Assembly: GCA_016934295.1 (NCBI GenBank)
Contig: JAFGTD010000004.1
Coordinates: forward strand, 1-35,387
Length of the DNA stretch: 35,387 nucleotides
From: Acidobacteriota bacterium
GTDB lineage: Bacteria; Acidobacteriota; UBA6911
Reading direction: 5' to 3'
Shown: positions 7,658 through 14,135 of the stretch, one piece after another
Layout: every line of letters begins with the position of its first letter
Position numbering within the stretch: position 1 is the stretch's first letter
Program-made: the position numbers and the translations under genes
The notes under the pieces: generated by a model
Told to the model about the DNA's origin: nothing
Database searches by the model: none
What the model saw: the letters and a program-made list of their open reading frames with translations, nothing else

Positions 7658-8933
7658 ATATGATTTAGAGGATTCTCCGCCATTAACCGCGAACCTGGTT
7701 CTCGGCCTGCAATGGGCCCTGATCGCGATTTCCACTATTGTGATTCTCGGCAAGATTGTCGGCTCGATTCATTTGGGGCAATCGCAGGATGAAATTCTCT
7801 ATCTTCAGAAGCTGTTTTTCCTGACGGGAGCGACCCTGATATGCCAGCTTCTTTGGGGACACCGGCTTCCCTTGATTTCGGGTCCCGCCGCAGTCCTTCT
7901 TATAGGCATCGTTTCCAGCCAGGGATTCCGGATCTCCGTGATCAATACATCGATGATGATCGGAGGCGTTTTCGTCGCCGTACTGGCCGCGACGGGGCTT
8001 TTCAGCTATATCCGAAGGCTGTTTACGGCCAGGGTGATTTGCGTTGTGCTCCTGCTGATTGTTTTCACCCTTGCGCCGACAATCCGGGATCTGATGATTG
8101 GATTTTCCAGCGGGATAGATCCCCTCTGGAATATCACGTTTGCCATATTTCTTGCGTTTGCCATGTTTCTGCTGAACAGAGTTCTGTCAGGCATATGGAA
8201 AACGGGCCTTATCCTTTTCTCAATGCTGGGCGGCAGTGTTGTTTACTTTTTAATTTTTTCCGCAGCATTCAGCAGCCATTTATTTACGCATGAATCGTGG
8301 GTGCAGTTCTTTTTCGAGAATCTGACGCTCCGTCCGGTCGTAGTGCCCGGCGTTCTCCTGTCCTTCCTAATCTGCTATCTGGCGCTGACGGTGAACGATC
8401 TCGGTTCGATCCAATCGCTGAATGCAATGCTCGATCCGGATCGCAAGGATCGAAGGATAACCCGGGGTGTCATCCTGACCGGGATATCGAACGCAGCGTC
8501 CGGATTCCTGGGCGTCCTGGGGCCGGTGAATTACGCCCTGAGTCCCGGAGTCATCGCGTCCACACGCTGCGCCTCCCGCTATCCCCTGATAGTGGCCGGA
8601 ATTTTTGTTCTTCTCCTGGCACCCTTTCCCAGGCTGATAGGATGGCTGGGATGCGTGCCCTCCGTTGTTGTTGGCGGGATTATGGTCTATATCATGGCTT
8701 CCCAGGTTTCCGCCGGTCTGCAATTCGCCTTTCAGGATGTACGGAATGGGGAGTTTTCCTTTGACAGCGGCATTATTATCGGGCTGCCCGTGTTGCTGGG
8801 AAATATCATTTCTTTTCTTCCCGAGGAAGTCCTGGAAAGAGCCCCGGACATGTTTCAGCCGGTGTTGGGAAACGGTTTTGTCGCGGGTGTTTTCGCCGTG
8901 TTATTCCTGGAACACATCGTTTATAAGAAGTAG
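7647..8933 (+). CDS. NCS2-family uracil/xanthine-type permease
   Basis: A 428-residue polytopic membrane protein of the nucleobase-cation symporter-2 family. The N-terminus MKLEYDLEDSPPL followed by VLGLQWALIAIS is the usual entry into helix 1; family members often have QH where this has QW. The helix-8 signature region reads VNDLGSIQSLNAM and the helix-10 region GPVNYALSPGVIASTRCASR, the latter unlike the NxG pattern of well-studied uracil transporters, so specificity is uncertain. The ATG at 7647 is preferred over 7626 because MKLEYDLEDSPPL matches the conserved start of this subfamily. The role is proton- or sodium-coupled nucleobase import. It stands alone on the plus strand behind a possible structured leader and a short upstream ORF. 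A hairpin follows at 8981. Confidence 0.85.
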   Translation: MKLEYDLEDSPPLTANLVLGLQWALIAISTIVILGKIVGSIHLGQSQDEILYLQKLFFLTGATLICQLLWGHRLPLISGPAAVLLIGIVSSQGFRISVINTSMMIGGVFVAVLAATGLFSYIRRLFTARVICVVLLLIVFTLAPTIRDLMIGFSSGIDPLWNITFAIFLAFAMFLLNRVLSGIWKTGLILFSMLGGSVVYFLIFSAAFSSHLFTHESWVQFFFENLTLRPVVVPGVLLSFLICYLALTVNDLGSIQSLNAMLDPDRKDRRITRGVILTGISNAASGFLGVLGPVNYALSPGVIASTRCASRYPLIVAGIFVLLLAPFPRLIGWLGCVPSVVVGGIMVYIMASQVSAGLQFAFQDVRNGEFSFDSGIIIGLPVLLGNIISFLPEEVLERAPDMFQPVLGNGFVAGVFAVLFLEHIVYKK

Positions 8934-8980
8934 GGGCGAAGGCGGACAAGTTGGTTTTAGCCCTTCAGGTGAGTAAGTAT

Positions 8981-9000
8981 CCTCCGGTCCTAGCCGGAGG
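8981..9000 (+). terminator. Hairpin after the NCS2 permease
   Basis: CCTCCGG and CCGGAGG form a 7-bp GC-rich stem with a TCCTAG loop, followed by CTTTATAAAT. It lies 48 bases past the permease stop. The T-run is short, so it is a weak or Rho-assisted terminator candidate. Confidence 0.45.
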
Positions 9001-9040
9001 CTTTATAAATTGAGCTGCTCAAAGCGGCTTGAAAAAATTG

Positions 9041-9124
9041 TCGGGGTTGGTATCGGGATCGATTCCACTGGAGATATTGGCCTTCCTATTTCGACCGCGA
9101 TTCCGATACCGACTCCGACCCCGA
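9041..9124. repeat. Imperfect inverted repeat built of CCGAYN hexamers
   Basis: The right arm (9098-9124) is a run of hexamers, CCGATA-CCGACT-CCGACC-CCGA. The left arm (from 9041, TCGGGG-TTGGTA-TCGGGA-TCG) is its near complement, one hexamer shorter. The arms are separated by about 35 bases and lie between two convergent genes. It looks like a dispersed intergenic palindrome or a hexamer microsatellite turned back on itself. Confidence 0.5.
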
Positions 9125-9153
9125 TTTATGCAACTGTCAAACTTTTACTGCCT

Positions 9154-9170
9154 CCCCGGCAGAGCCGGGG
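9154..9170 (-). terminator. GC-rich hairpin at the end of the sigma/anti-sigma operon
   Basis: CCCCGGC, loop AGA, GCCGGGG gives a perfect 7-bp stem 14 bases beyond the minus-strand stop at 9185. No T-run follows in either direction, so termination is only presumed. Confidence 0.35.
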
Positions 9171-9184
9171 GATCTCTCTGGTAA

Positions 9185-10855
9185 TTAGGATGCCGATTCC
9201 TGTATTTGTTCCGTTTCATTGCGACCCCGGAACATCCGATAAGCCGTGATCAGAAAAGCCCCCAGGCCTATCAGCATTAAAAGAATGTTGAGAATGCCGC
9301 CGATAAACGGAAGATTTATCGCTACAACAATAATTGTAATTCCAATGAGAAGGGATAAAGCCGTGGAACCCACGGTATCGTTTCCGTTCCCCAGCAGAGT
9401 GCTCCCGATGTATCTTCCGATGACAATTTTGGAAAGATAGAGCGCCAGCAGCCAGAAAGCCAATGTTACCAGGGCGAGGGGAAGTCCAATAACTGTGATC
9501 GCCAGAATGACTCCAGCAATCGGTGTTGCGACGGCCGCCAGAAAACCGATGCCGCCTGAAGCCAGCAGACCGCGTCCGCTGGAGAGTGGAGCGCGTTTCA
9601 GCCCGGGAAGCAGCCAGAACAGGAGCAGTCCCGCCAGGAAAGCTCCGACAATCCGAAGCAACTGGCGAAAATAGAAACCGATCTTCATATATCTGCTTGC
9701 ACCCTCTTCCTTCTTCATCAATTCAACCTTCGTTGCACCCTGAATCGTTGCACTCGGATCAATCTGCACATTTTTTTCCAACTTTACCCAGGCATTGAGA
9801 TCCCGGCCGATTACAGATGTATCGTGCACGGACAACCGTTCTCCGCGAATATTGAGGTCCCGTCCCACGGTCCCGCTGATGTCATGGAATGCTCCAAATG
9901 CCGTAATGTCCTTGCCGACATTCCCATCTACAGTTATATATGTGGCAAACATGGTGGCGTTCTGGCCCAGCTTGCCGTCCGGATCGATCGCTATGTTCTG
10001 GGCAAAAGCCCAGAGATTCTTTCCAACCTCTCCGTCAGCCCGAATCGTCTGCGCGAATCCGATAATATCCCCGTCCACCTTTCCCCGGACGTCGACATTC
10101 TGCCCGAAAGTGATGACGTTTCCCTGGACGGCGCCCGCAACGTTGATCCGCCGTGCAAAGGTGATGAGGTCCCCGGTAACGGTTCCCCGGACATCGACCG
10201 AATCGGCGAAGACAACCAGGGAGTCGTCAATGGTTTCACCCGCCGGTATGGATACACTGCCCAGGATGCCTTCTTCCTTTTGAGGTTTACGGATTTCTAC
10301 AGCGTGGCCGGGAACGATGGCAACCAGCAGCATTGCCGAAAGGGAAATCGCGGCGGTTATTATCCTTGTGCGCCGGATCATGACAACCAGCAGTCCCAGT
10401 ATCAATAAACTTAAAACAGCGGCGCTGACTTCGTTAACAAGTGCGGTCATAATGCCCCTCCCTTTTTCCAGGAAGTAGAAAAACCCGGTGGCAATCAGAT
10501 TCAGGAATCCCGAAAGGCTGAATGGGTGCAGCCAGTCCAATACCGGAGGCAGTTCTTTGTCGAGTATGAAATCGATTCCCGACCGCAATAGAACGGCGAT
10601 CGCGAACAAGGGGAAAGCCAGTCTGCTGATCCAGGCGGTCCCGGGAATTTTTCGCCGGACGGTTTCCGGTTCCGGTTCCCAAAGTTCGATCTCCTGCAGG
10701 CTCTCTGCAAGAAGCCGGGTTTCGGCTTCGAAAGCCAGTGCCCGTTTCCGGCAAACGGCGCAGACTTCAAAATGCGCGGCCAGTTTCCCGGCTTCGTCTT
10801 CCGGCAGTTCTCCGTCCGCGTATTGGGAAAGAGTGAAATCGTCAGGGCAAATCAT
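9185..10855 (-). CDS. Zinc-finger anti-sigma factor fused to bactofilin-like repeats and a membrane domain
   Basis: A 556-residue protein. Residues 1-40 form a zf-HC2 anti-sigma zinc domain with C3 and the H28-x3-C32-x2-C35 motif. Four hydrophobic segments follow (about residues 72-185). Residues about 200-365 are short repeating units (VDVRGTVTGDLITFARRINV, VRGKVDGDIIGFAQTI, ADGEVGKNLWAFAQNI) typical of polymer-forming, bactofilin-like beta-helices. Another membrane block (about 385-545) and a hydrophilic tail end it. It overlaps the ECF sigma gene by 14 bases, the usual coupling of a sigma factor with its anti-sigma. The inferred role is an inner-membrane anti-sigma factor whose beta-helix, if outside, senses envelope state; whether the repeats polymerise is unknown. 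The ATG at 10855 begins MICPDDF, the expected zinc-finger start. Confidence 0.85.
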   Translation of the reverse strand: MICPDDFTLSQYADGELPEDEAGKLAAHFEVCAVCRKRALAFEAETRLLAESLQEIELWEPEPETVRRKIPGTAWISRLAFPLFAIAVLLRSGIDFILDKELPPVLDWLHPFSLSGFLNLIATGFFYFLEKGRGIMTALVNEVSAAVLSLLILGLLVVMIRRTRIITAAISLSAMLLVAIVPGHAVEIRKPQKEEGILGSVSIPAGETIDDSLVVFADSVDVRGTVTGDLITFARRINVAGAVQGNVITFGQNVDVRGKVDGDIIGFAQTIRADGEVGKNLWAFAQNIAIDPDGKLGQNATMFATYITVDGNVGKDITAFGAFHDISGTVGRDLNIRGERLSVHDTSVIGRDLNAWVKLEKNVQIDPSATIQGATKVELMKKEEGASRYMKIGFYFRQLLRIVGAFLAGLLLFWLLPGLKRAPLSSGRGLLASGGIGFLAAVATPIAGVILAITVIGLPLALVTLAFWLLALYLSKIVIGRYIGSTLLGNGNDTVGSTALSLLIGITIIVVAINLPFIGGILNILLMLIGLGAFLITAYRMFRGRNETEQIQESAS

Positions 10856-11393
10856 GGTAATTCTCCTTCTTGAGCTTCTCCCGCAATTGCTGCTTACCGC
10901 GAAAGAGAAGCGTGGCTACGGTATTTCTTGGAATGCCCATGGTTTCGGCTATTTCGTCGTAGGTAAAATCGTTGAAGAAAGCCAGGATCAGGGGAGTGCG
11001 AAATCTTTCGTTTAAGGATGCGATAGCGCGCCGAATCCTATTGCCCTTCTCCGATGTCAGTATGTCCCGAAGGGGACTGGGCTTGTCCGAAGAGGGATCC
11101 AGTGATTCCGATGTGTCGAGGACGAAAAGGCGTTTTTCCTTTCCCCGCTTCCTGAGCAGATCCACGCAATAATTGCTCGCGATCTTTAAAATCCAGTTGG
11201 AAAGAGGAAATTCGGGATTGTATGTATCTATTTTGCGCTGTACGCGCATAAAAACTTCCTGGGCGGCATCTTCAGCGGCATCCCCTGAATTCAACAGATA
11301 GGCACAGAGGTTGAAAACCCTGCGATGGTGATCGTGATAGATATCCGTAAGATCCAATTCCGTTGACATGGACAATTCCGCTGTTGCATTCAT
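10842..11393 (-). CDS. ECF-type RNA polymerase sigma factor
   Basis: A 183-residue sigma-70 family protein of the extracytoplasmic-function type. Region 2 covers about residues 18-95 (DIYHDHHRRVFNLCAYLL, GDAAEDAAQEVFMRV, FPLSNWILKIASNYCVDLLR). Region 4 covers about 128-178 (LNERFRTPLILAFFNDFTYD, EIAETMGIPRNTVATLLFRG). The start at 11393 has AGGAAAG next to it, but an ATG eight codons downstream (MSTELD) is also possible. The ribosome site lies in a 7-bp hairpin. Its stop overlaps the start of the anti-sigma gene, so both are made from one message and the sigma factor is probably held at the membrane. Target promoters could not be identified in the window. Confidence 0.92.
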   Translation of the reverse strand: MNATAELSMSTELDLTDIYHDHHRRVFNLCAYLLNSGDAAEDAAQEVFMRVQRKIDTYNPEFPLSNWILKIASNYCVDLLRKRGKEKRLFVLDTSESLDPSSDKPSPLRDILTSEKGNRIRRAIASLNERFRTPLILAFFNDFTYDEIAETMGIPRNTVATLLFRGKQQLREKLKKENYHDLP

Positions 11394-11411
11394 GTCTTTC
11401 CTACGAAAGAC
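11394..11411 (-). promoter_or_regulatory. Hairpin enclosing the ribosome site of the ECF sigma gene
   Basis: In the minus-strand message GTCTTTC-GTAG-GAAAGAC ends exactly at the ATG at 11393. The 7-bp perfect stem with a 4-base loop contains the AGGAAAG ribosome site. Folding would hide it; unfolding or protein binding would expose it. As DNA it could also be an operator. Confidence 0.4.
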
Positions 11412-11656
11412 ATTCCGGAGAATTTCAAAAATGTTGTTACCCCGCCTTTTTCACGGCAGGGATAAAACCGGCTTTTTGTTTGCCTGGACCGTGTTGCTTT
11501 TTCAGGATTACGATACTATTTAATATATAAGAATAGATACTATCCAGCATGAAACTGAGTTTCCCCCATCAGAAATGCGGATGAACCTTTAAATAATACG
11601 GACCGTGTTTCTCACGAACCTACGGGACGGTATCAGACAGGTAAAAGGAGATACGC
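11412..11656. promoter_or_regulatory. Divergent intergenic region with a repeated GATACTAT
   Basis: This 245-base region separates the ECF sigma gene (minus) from the metal-binding lipoprotein gene (plus). GATACTAT occurs at 11512-11519 and again at 11536-11543, 24 bases apart, inside an AT-rich core. It may hold operators for one or both genes. No convincing -35/-10 pair was assigned. Confidence 0.3.
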
Positions 11657-12004
11657 ATGAGACAGTGGTTTTTATTGGGTGTTCTTTCCTTCACGCTGAT
11701 TTTTTTCGCGGGATGCAGTTCCGATCAGAGAGATACGGAAGGGCATCTGCATGGTGAAGGGGCGATGGAATCCATGCCGAAAAGCGATTCCATGAAAAGC
11801 CTCCAGGAGTGGATTCGGTCTGAGCCTGTGGATGTAGAAGCCGTAGATGTGAATGGGGACGGCTTCGTGTATCAGGACCCGATGGACTGGAACGTTATCG
11901 CGGATGAAGAGGGGAAATGCCCGAAGTGCGGCATGTTTCTGGTGCGGGTATCAATCGACGAGGCGGTCAAAAACCTGAAGGACAACGGTTACACGGTCAA
12001 ATAG
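11657..12004 (+). CDS. Small lipoprotein with heavy-metal-binding (CPKCGM) domain
   Basis: A 115-residue secreted lipoprotein. The signal peptide MRQWFLLGVLSFTLIFFAGC ends in lipobox FAGC with C20 as the predicted lipidated residue. The C-terminal half reads VYQDPMDWNVIADEEGKCPK followed by CGMFL, the short heavy-metal-binding domain (usual form YxCPMHPxV ... PGKCPKCGM) found at the N-termini of copper ATPases and in CusB-like adaptors. Here the first motif is changed to DPMDW, with CPMH lost, so only the second Cys pair remains. The His-rich stretch GHLHGEG may also bind metal. Ribosome site AGGAG precedes the ATG by about seven bases. It is divergent from the ECF sigma operon; a role in metal binding at the membrane is inferred. 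Confidence 0.75.
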   Translation: MRQWFLLGVLSFTLIFFAGCSSDQRDTEGHLHGEGAMESMPKSDSMKSLQEWIRSEPVDVEAVDVNGDGFVYQDPMDWNVIADEEGKCPKCGMFLVRVSIDEAVKNLKDNGYTVK

Positions 12005-12025
12005 TCCCGATTTCCGAAATGGTTT

Positions 12026-13072
12026 TTAATCGATAATGCTTTCGCGCAGCGCTTTCGGACTGGGGACCGGAATCGGGGAGCAGATGTCTTTGTCCTGGTT
12101 GTACATGAAACGGTAGGAGGCCATGCGGGAAGTCGTCTTGTAAACATGGTCCCAGCCACGCACATAGTAGGGGCAGTTGTCGTTGAAACAGATATACAAG
12201 AACTCGTTTTCCCATGTCGCTTCGAAAGGATTTTCAGGAACAGCCCATTTTTTCATTTTCTCATCGCAGTGGGGACATCGAAGAGTTTTGTGAATCTGTT
12301 CTTTTTTTGTTTCCAGGGTGTCTTTATTCATTGCGCCTTCCTTGAGCAAGCGGATCGGGGGGCGAGATTTTCTGGAGGCGGCCTTCCCCGGTTTTTCCGC
12401 GTATATTGCATAAACCGGATCGCTGGGTGTTCCAAGATTGGCATACTTGTCGTCGCTGGGGCGGGGGCGCCCTTTGGAAATAAAAAGCCCGGTTGAATCG
12501 AATGCGCCGGTTTCCTGGAATATTTCTTCCAAAAGCAGGATGCGTTCTTCCTCACTCGATTCCCGCCAGATTTTAACGGCTTTTTCGGGAAACATGCGGT
12601 TGGAAAAAATTACCAGAAACAGTCCTCCCGGTTTTAAAATCCTCCCCACTTCGCGGAACACCTCAACGGGATTTTTCAGGTAATCCACCGACACGGTGTT
12701 GAGCACTACGTCAAAATGCCCGTCCGGAAAAGGAAGCCTGCAGTCCCGGTTCAGGTCGTGGACAACGTAATCTGAAAGAACTTCGTTTTTTTTCAATTCG
12801 GTTTCGTTCATACCCAGGCCGGTGATTCGGCACGAACGCAAACGGACTGGAATGTGCGAATCCCAGCTTGCCATTAAATCGAGTATTGTGGGATTGTCCT
12901 CGACGACCAGGTTTTCAATCAAATCAACGATGGTTTCCAGCGCCAGGGAATCCAGATGAGAGACCAATCGTTCTTTGGAATAGAAAAGGGCGTCATCGCT
13001 TTCATCCATTCTGGAAAAATTGACCTGATGATGTGAGGGATCCACAAGCAAAGGAATAAAATTTTCATGCAT
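12026..13072 (-). CDS. Class I SAM methyltransferase fused to an Ogr/Delta-like zinc-ribbon domain
   Basis: A 348-residue protein in two parts. Residues about 40-215 are a Methyltransf_11-type Rossmann domain: motif I is ILDLMASWDSH (residues 63-73), with the usual GCGTG replaced, followed by LPFPDGHFDVVLNTVSVDYL and VGRILKPGGLFLVIFSNRMF. Residues 248-348 are a zinc-ribbon domain with C266/C269 and C295/C300 (CPHC; CFNDNC) ending PIPVPSPKALRESI, similar to short Ogr/Delta-like zinc-finger proteins that are often free-standing in sulfate reducers. The ATG at 13072 has GGAAGG nine bases upstream; the open frame to 13267 lacks a ribosome site. An internal ATG at 12331 with AAGGAAGG before it could yield the 101-residue zinc domain alone. 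The methyl acceptor is unknown. Confidence 0.8.
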   Translation of the reverse strand: MHENFIPLLVDPSHHQVNFSRMDESDDALFYSKERLVSHLDSLALETIVDLIENLVVEDNPTILDLMASWDSHIPVRLRSCRITGLGMNETELKKNEVLSDYVVHDLNRDCRLPFPDGHFDVVLNTVSVDYLKNPVEVFREVGRILKPGGLFLVIFSNRMFPEKAVKIWRESSEEERILLLEEIFQETGAFDSTGLFISKGRPRPSDDKYANLGTPSDPVYAIYAEKPGKAASRKSRPPIRLLKEGAMNKDTLETKKEQIHKTLRCPHCDEKMKKWAVPENPFEATWENEFLYICFNDNCPYYVRGWDHVYKTTSRMASYRFMYNQDKDICSPIPVPSPKALRESIID

Positions 13073-13123
13073 TTCAATGTGCCTTCCATTTAAACCGACT
13101 TGTCTTTTCCTGCATGCCGGCCG

Positions 13124-13153
13124 TTGACCCGAACGTTGCAAAGTCCTTACTAT
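13124..13153 (+). promoter_or_regulatory. Putative sigma-70 promoter of the YjbQ gene
   Basis: TTGACC at 13124-13129 and TACTAT at 13148-13153 are separated by 18 bases and lie 48 bases upstream of the ATG at 13202, in the divergent gap between the methyltransferase and yjbQ. Confidence 0.4.
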
Positions 13154-13201
13154 TAAAATAAGATTCGACGGCCTTTTGTCAAACAGAGGGAGGAGGGAGC
13201 A

Positions 13202-13597
13202 ATGAAGTCTTTGAACGTTCGCACGCAGAAGCATACTCAGTTTCTGGATATTACCCGGGAAATACAATCCTCATTGTCCGATCTTGGGATTCAAAGCGGA
13301 GTAGCCGTTATATTTGTGCCCCATACAACGGCGGGTGTGACGATTAATGAAAACGCGGATCCGGATGTAGTTGAGGATATTGCGGATGCTTTGGAAAAAG
13401 CAGTCCCCTGGCAGGCGGCGTACAGGCACTCCGAAGGCAATGCCGCCGCCCACGTCAAAGCGAGCATGATGGGTTCTTCCGTCCACATCCCTGTCGAAGA
13501 CGGCCGGTTGAATCTGGGTACCTGGCAGGGTGTGTATTTTTGCGAGTTTGACGGCCCCCGGTCCCGCAATGTGTGGATTCAGGCTATAGAGCGGTAG
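13202..13597 (+). CDS. yjbQ: YjbQ/UPF0047 family protein
   Basis: A 131-residue protein of normal length for the YjbQ (UPF0047) family. Conserved pieces are VAVIFVPHTTAGVTINENAD, the central YRHSEGNAAAHVKASMMG block with its conserved His residues, and LNLGTWQGVYFCEFDGPRSR near the C-terminus. Members have been reported to show weak thiamine-phosphate synthase activity, but the physiological role is not settled. A very strong ribosome site (GGAGGAGGGAG) precedes the ATG. It is transcribed alone, divergent from the methyltransferase and convergent with the receiver protein gene 21 bases away. Confidence 0.92.
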   Translation: MKSLNVRTQKHTQFLDITREIQSSLSDLGIQSGVAVIFVPHTTAGVTINENADPDVVEDIADALEKAVPWQAAYRHSEGNAAAHVKASMMGSSVHIPVEDGRLNLGTWQGVYFCEFDGPRSRNVWIQAIER

Positions 13598-13618
13598 GAT
13601 TGGGCCGGTGTGCCCCGG

Positions 13619-14017
13619 TCATGGATTGCCCAGAAGCTCTTTCACCTTTGATAGAAGGACAGAGGGTTCTACCGGTTTCTCGATAAAACCCTTTACCGGC
13701 ATGAAATCTTCGCTGATATCGGTATCGGAAAAACCGAAGGACATATTGCTTTGTTGATTTACCGCGCTTAAGAGCAGAACGGGGATATTTTTAACCTCTT
13801 CGTTCTTATGCAGTTCGCGTGCTGCAGTAAATCCTGCATTGGGATCTTCAGGGAAAATGATATCGAGGATAATCAGGTCCGGAGCTGCTTCCCGGATAGT
13901 ATTTACCAGATCATCCGTATCTGTTTTCACCGATACCTGGTAGCCGTTGGATTCCAGAATCATCTTCAGGCTGTCAATAATATCCAGATCATCATCAATG
14001 ATTAGTATGTTCGCCAT
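13619..14017 (-). CDS. Stand-alone CheY-like receiver protein
   Basis: A 132-residue response-regulator receiver domain with no output domain. The acidic pocket D8/D9/D10, phospho-acceptor D52 (LIILDIIFPEDP), S84 (VLLLSAV) and K114 (GFIEKPVEP) are all present, so it should be phosphorylated. An insert after S84 (about residues 87-108) lengthens the alpha4 region. It follows the histidine kinase on the same strand, separated by a 99-base inverted-repeat structure, and is probably that kinase's partner. The ATG at 14017 has AGGAG about nine bases upstream. With no output domain it must act by protein contact or in a phosphorelay. Confidence 0.9.
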   Translation of the reverse strand: MANILIIDDDLDIIDSLKMILESNGYQVSVKTDTDDLVNTIREAAPDLIILDIIFPEDPNAGFTAARELHKNEEVKNIPVLLLSAVNQQSNMSFGFSDTDISEDFMPVKGFIEKPVEPSVLLSKVKELLGNP

Positions 14018-14036
14018 AATTAATATTCTCCTGCGT

Positions 14037-14135
14037 TAGGGCCGGTCAATGAATAAAGGTTGCATTTTGGCGCGAGCGCCGGGCGGGCATGGGGGCCAGC
14101 AGCAAAATGTAACCCTTATTCATTAACCGGCCCTA
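14037..14135. repeat. 33-base inverted repeat spanning the histidine kinase stop codon
   Basis: The arms TAGGGCCGGTCAATGAATAA... (14037-14069) and its complement (14103-14135) are 33 bases long with three mismatches. The 33-base centre holds a second hairpin, GGCGC-GA-GCGCC. The right arm encodes the last residues of the kinase (VGPVNE and stop). It has the look of a small palindromic, MITE-like element inserted at the gene end; as RNA it would form a very stable hairpin between the kinase and receiver genes. Confidence 0.8.

Noticed and set aside
11412-11460. Possible ECF-type autoregulatory promoter (GTAACA ... TGTCTT) before the sigma gene
   Set aside because: The spacing of about 22 bases is too long for a typical ECF promoter.
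13073-13267. 65-residue N-terminal extension of the methyltransferase
   Set aside because: It overlaps the yjbQ promoter and start on the other strand, is not domain-like, and the ATG at 13072 has a good ribosome site.
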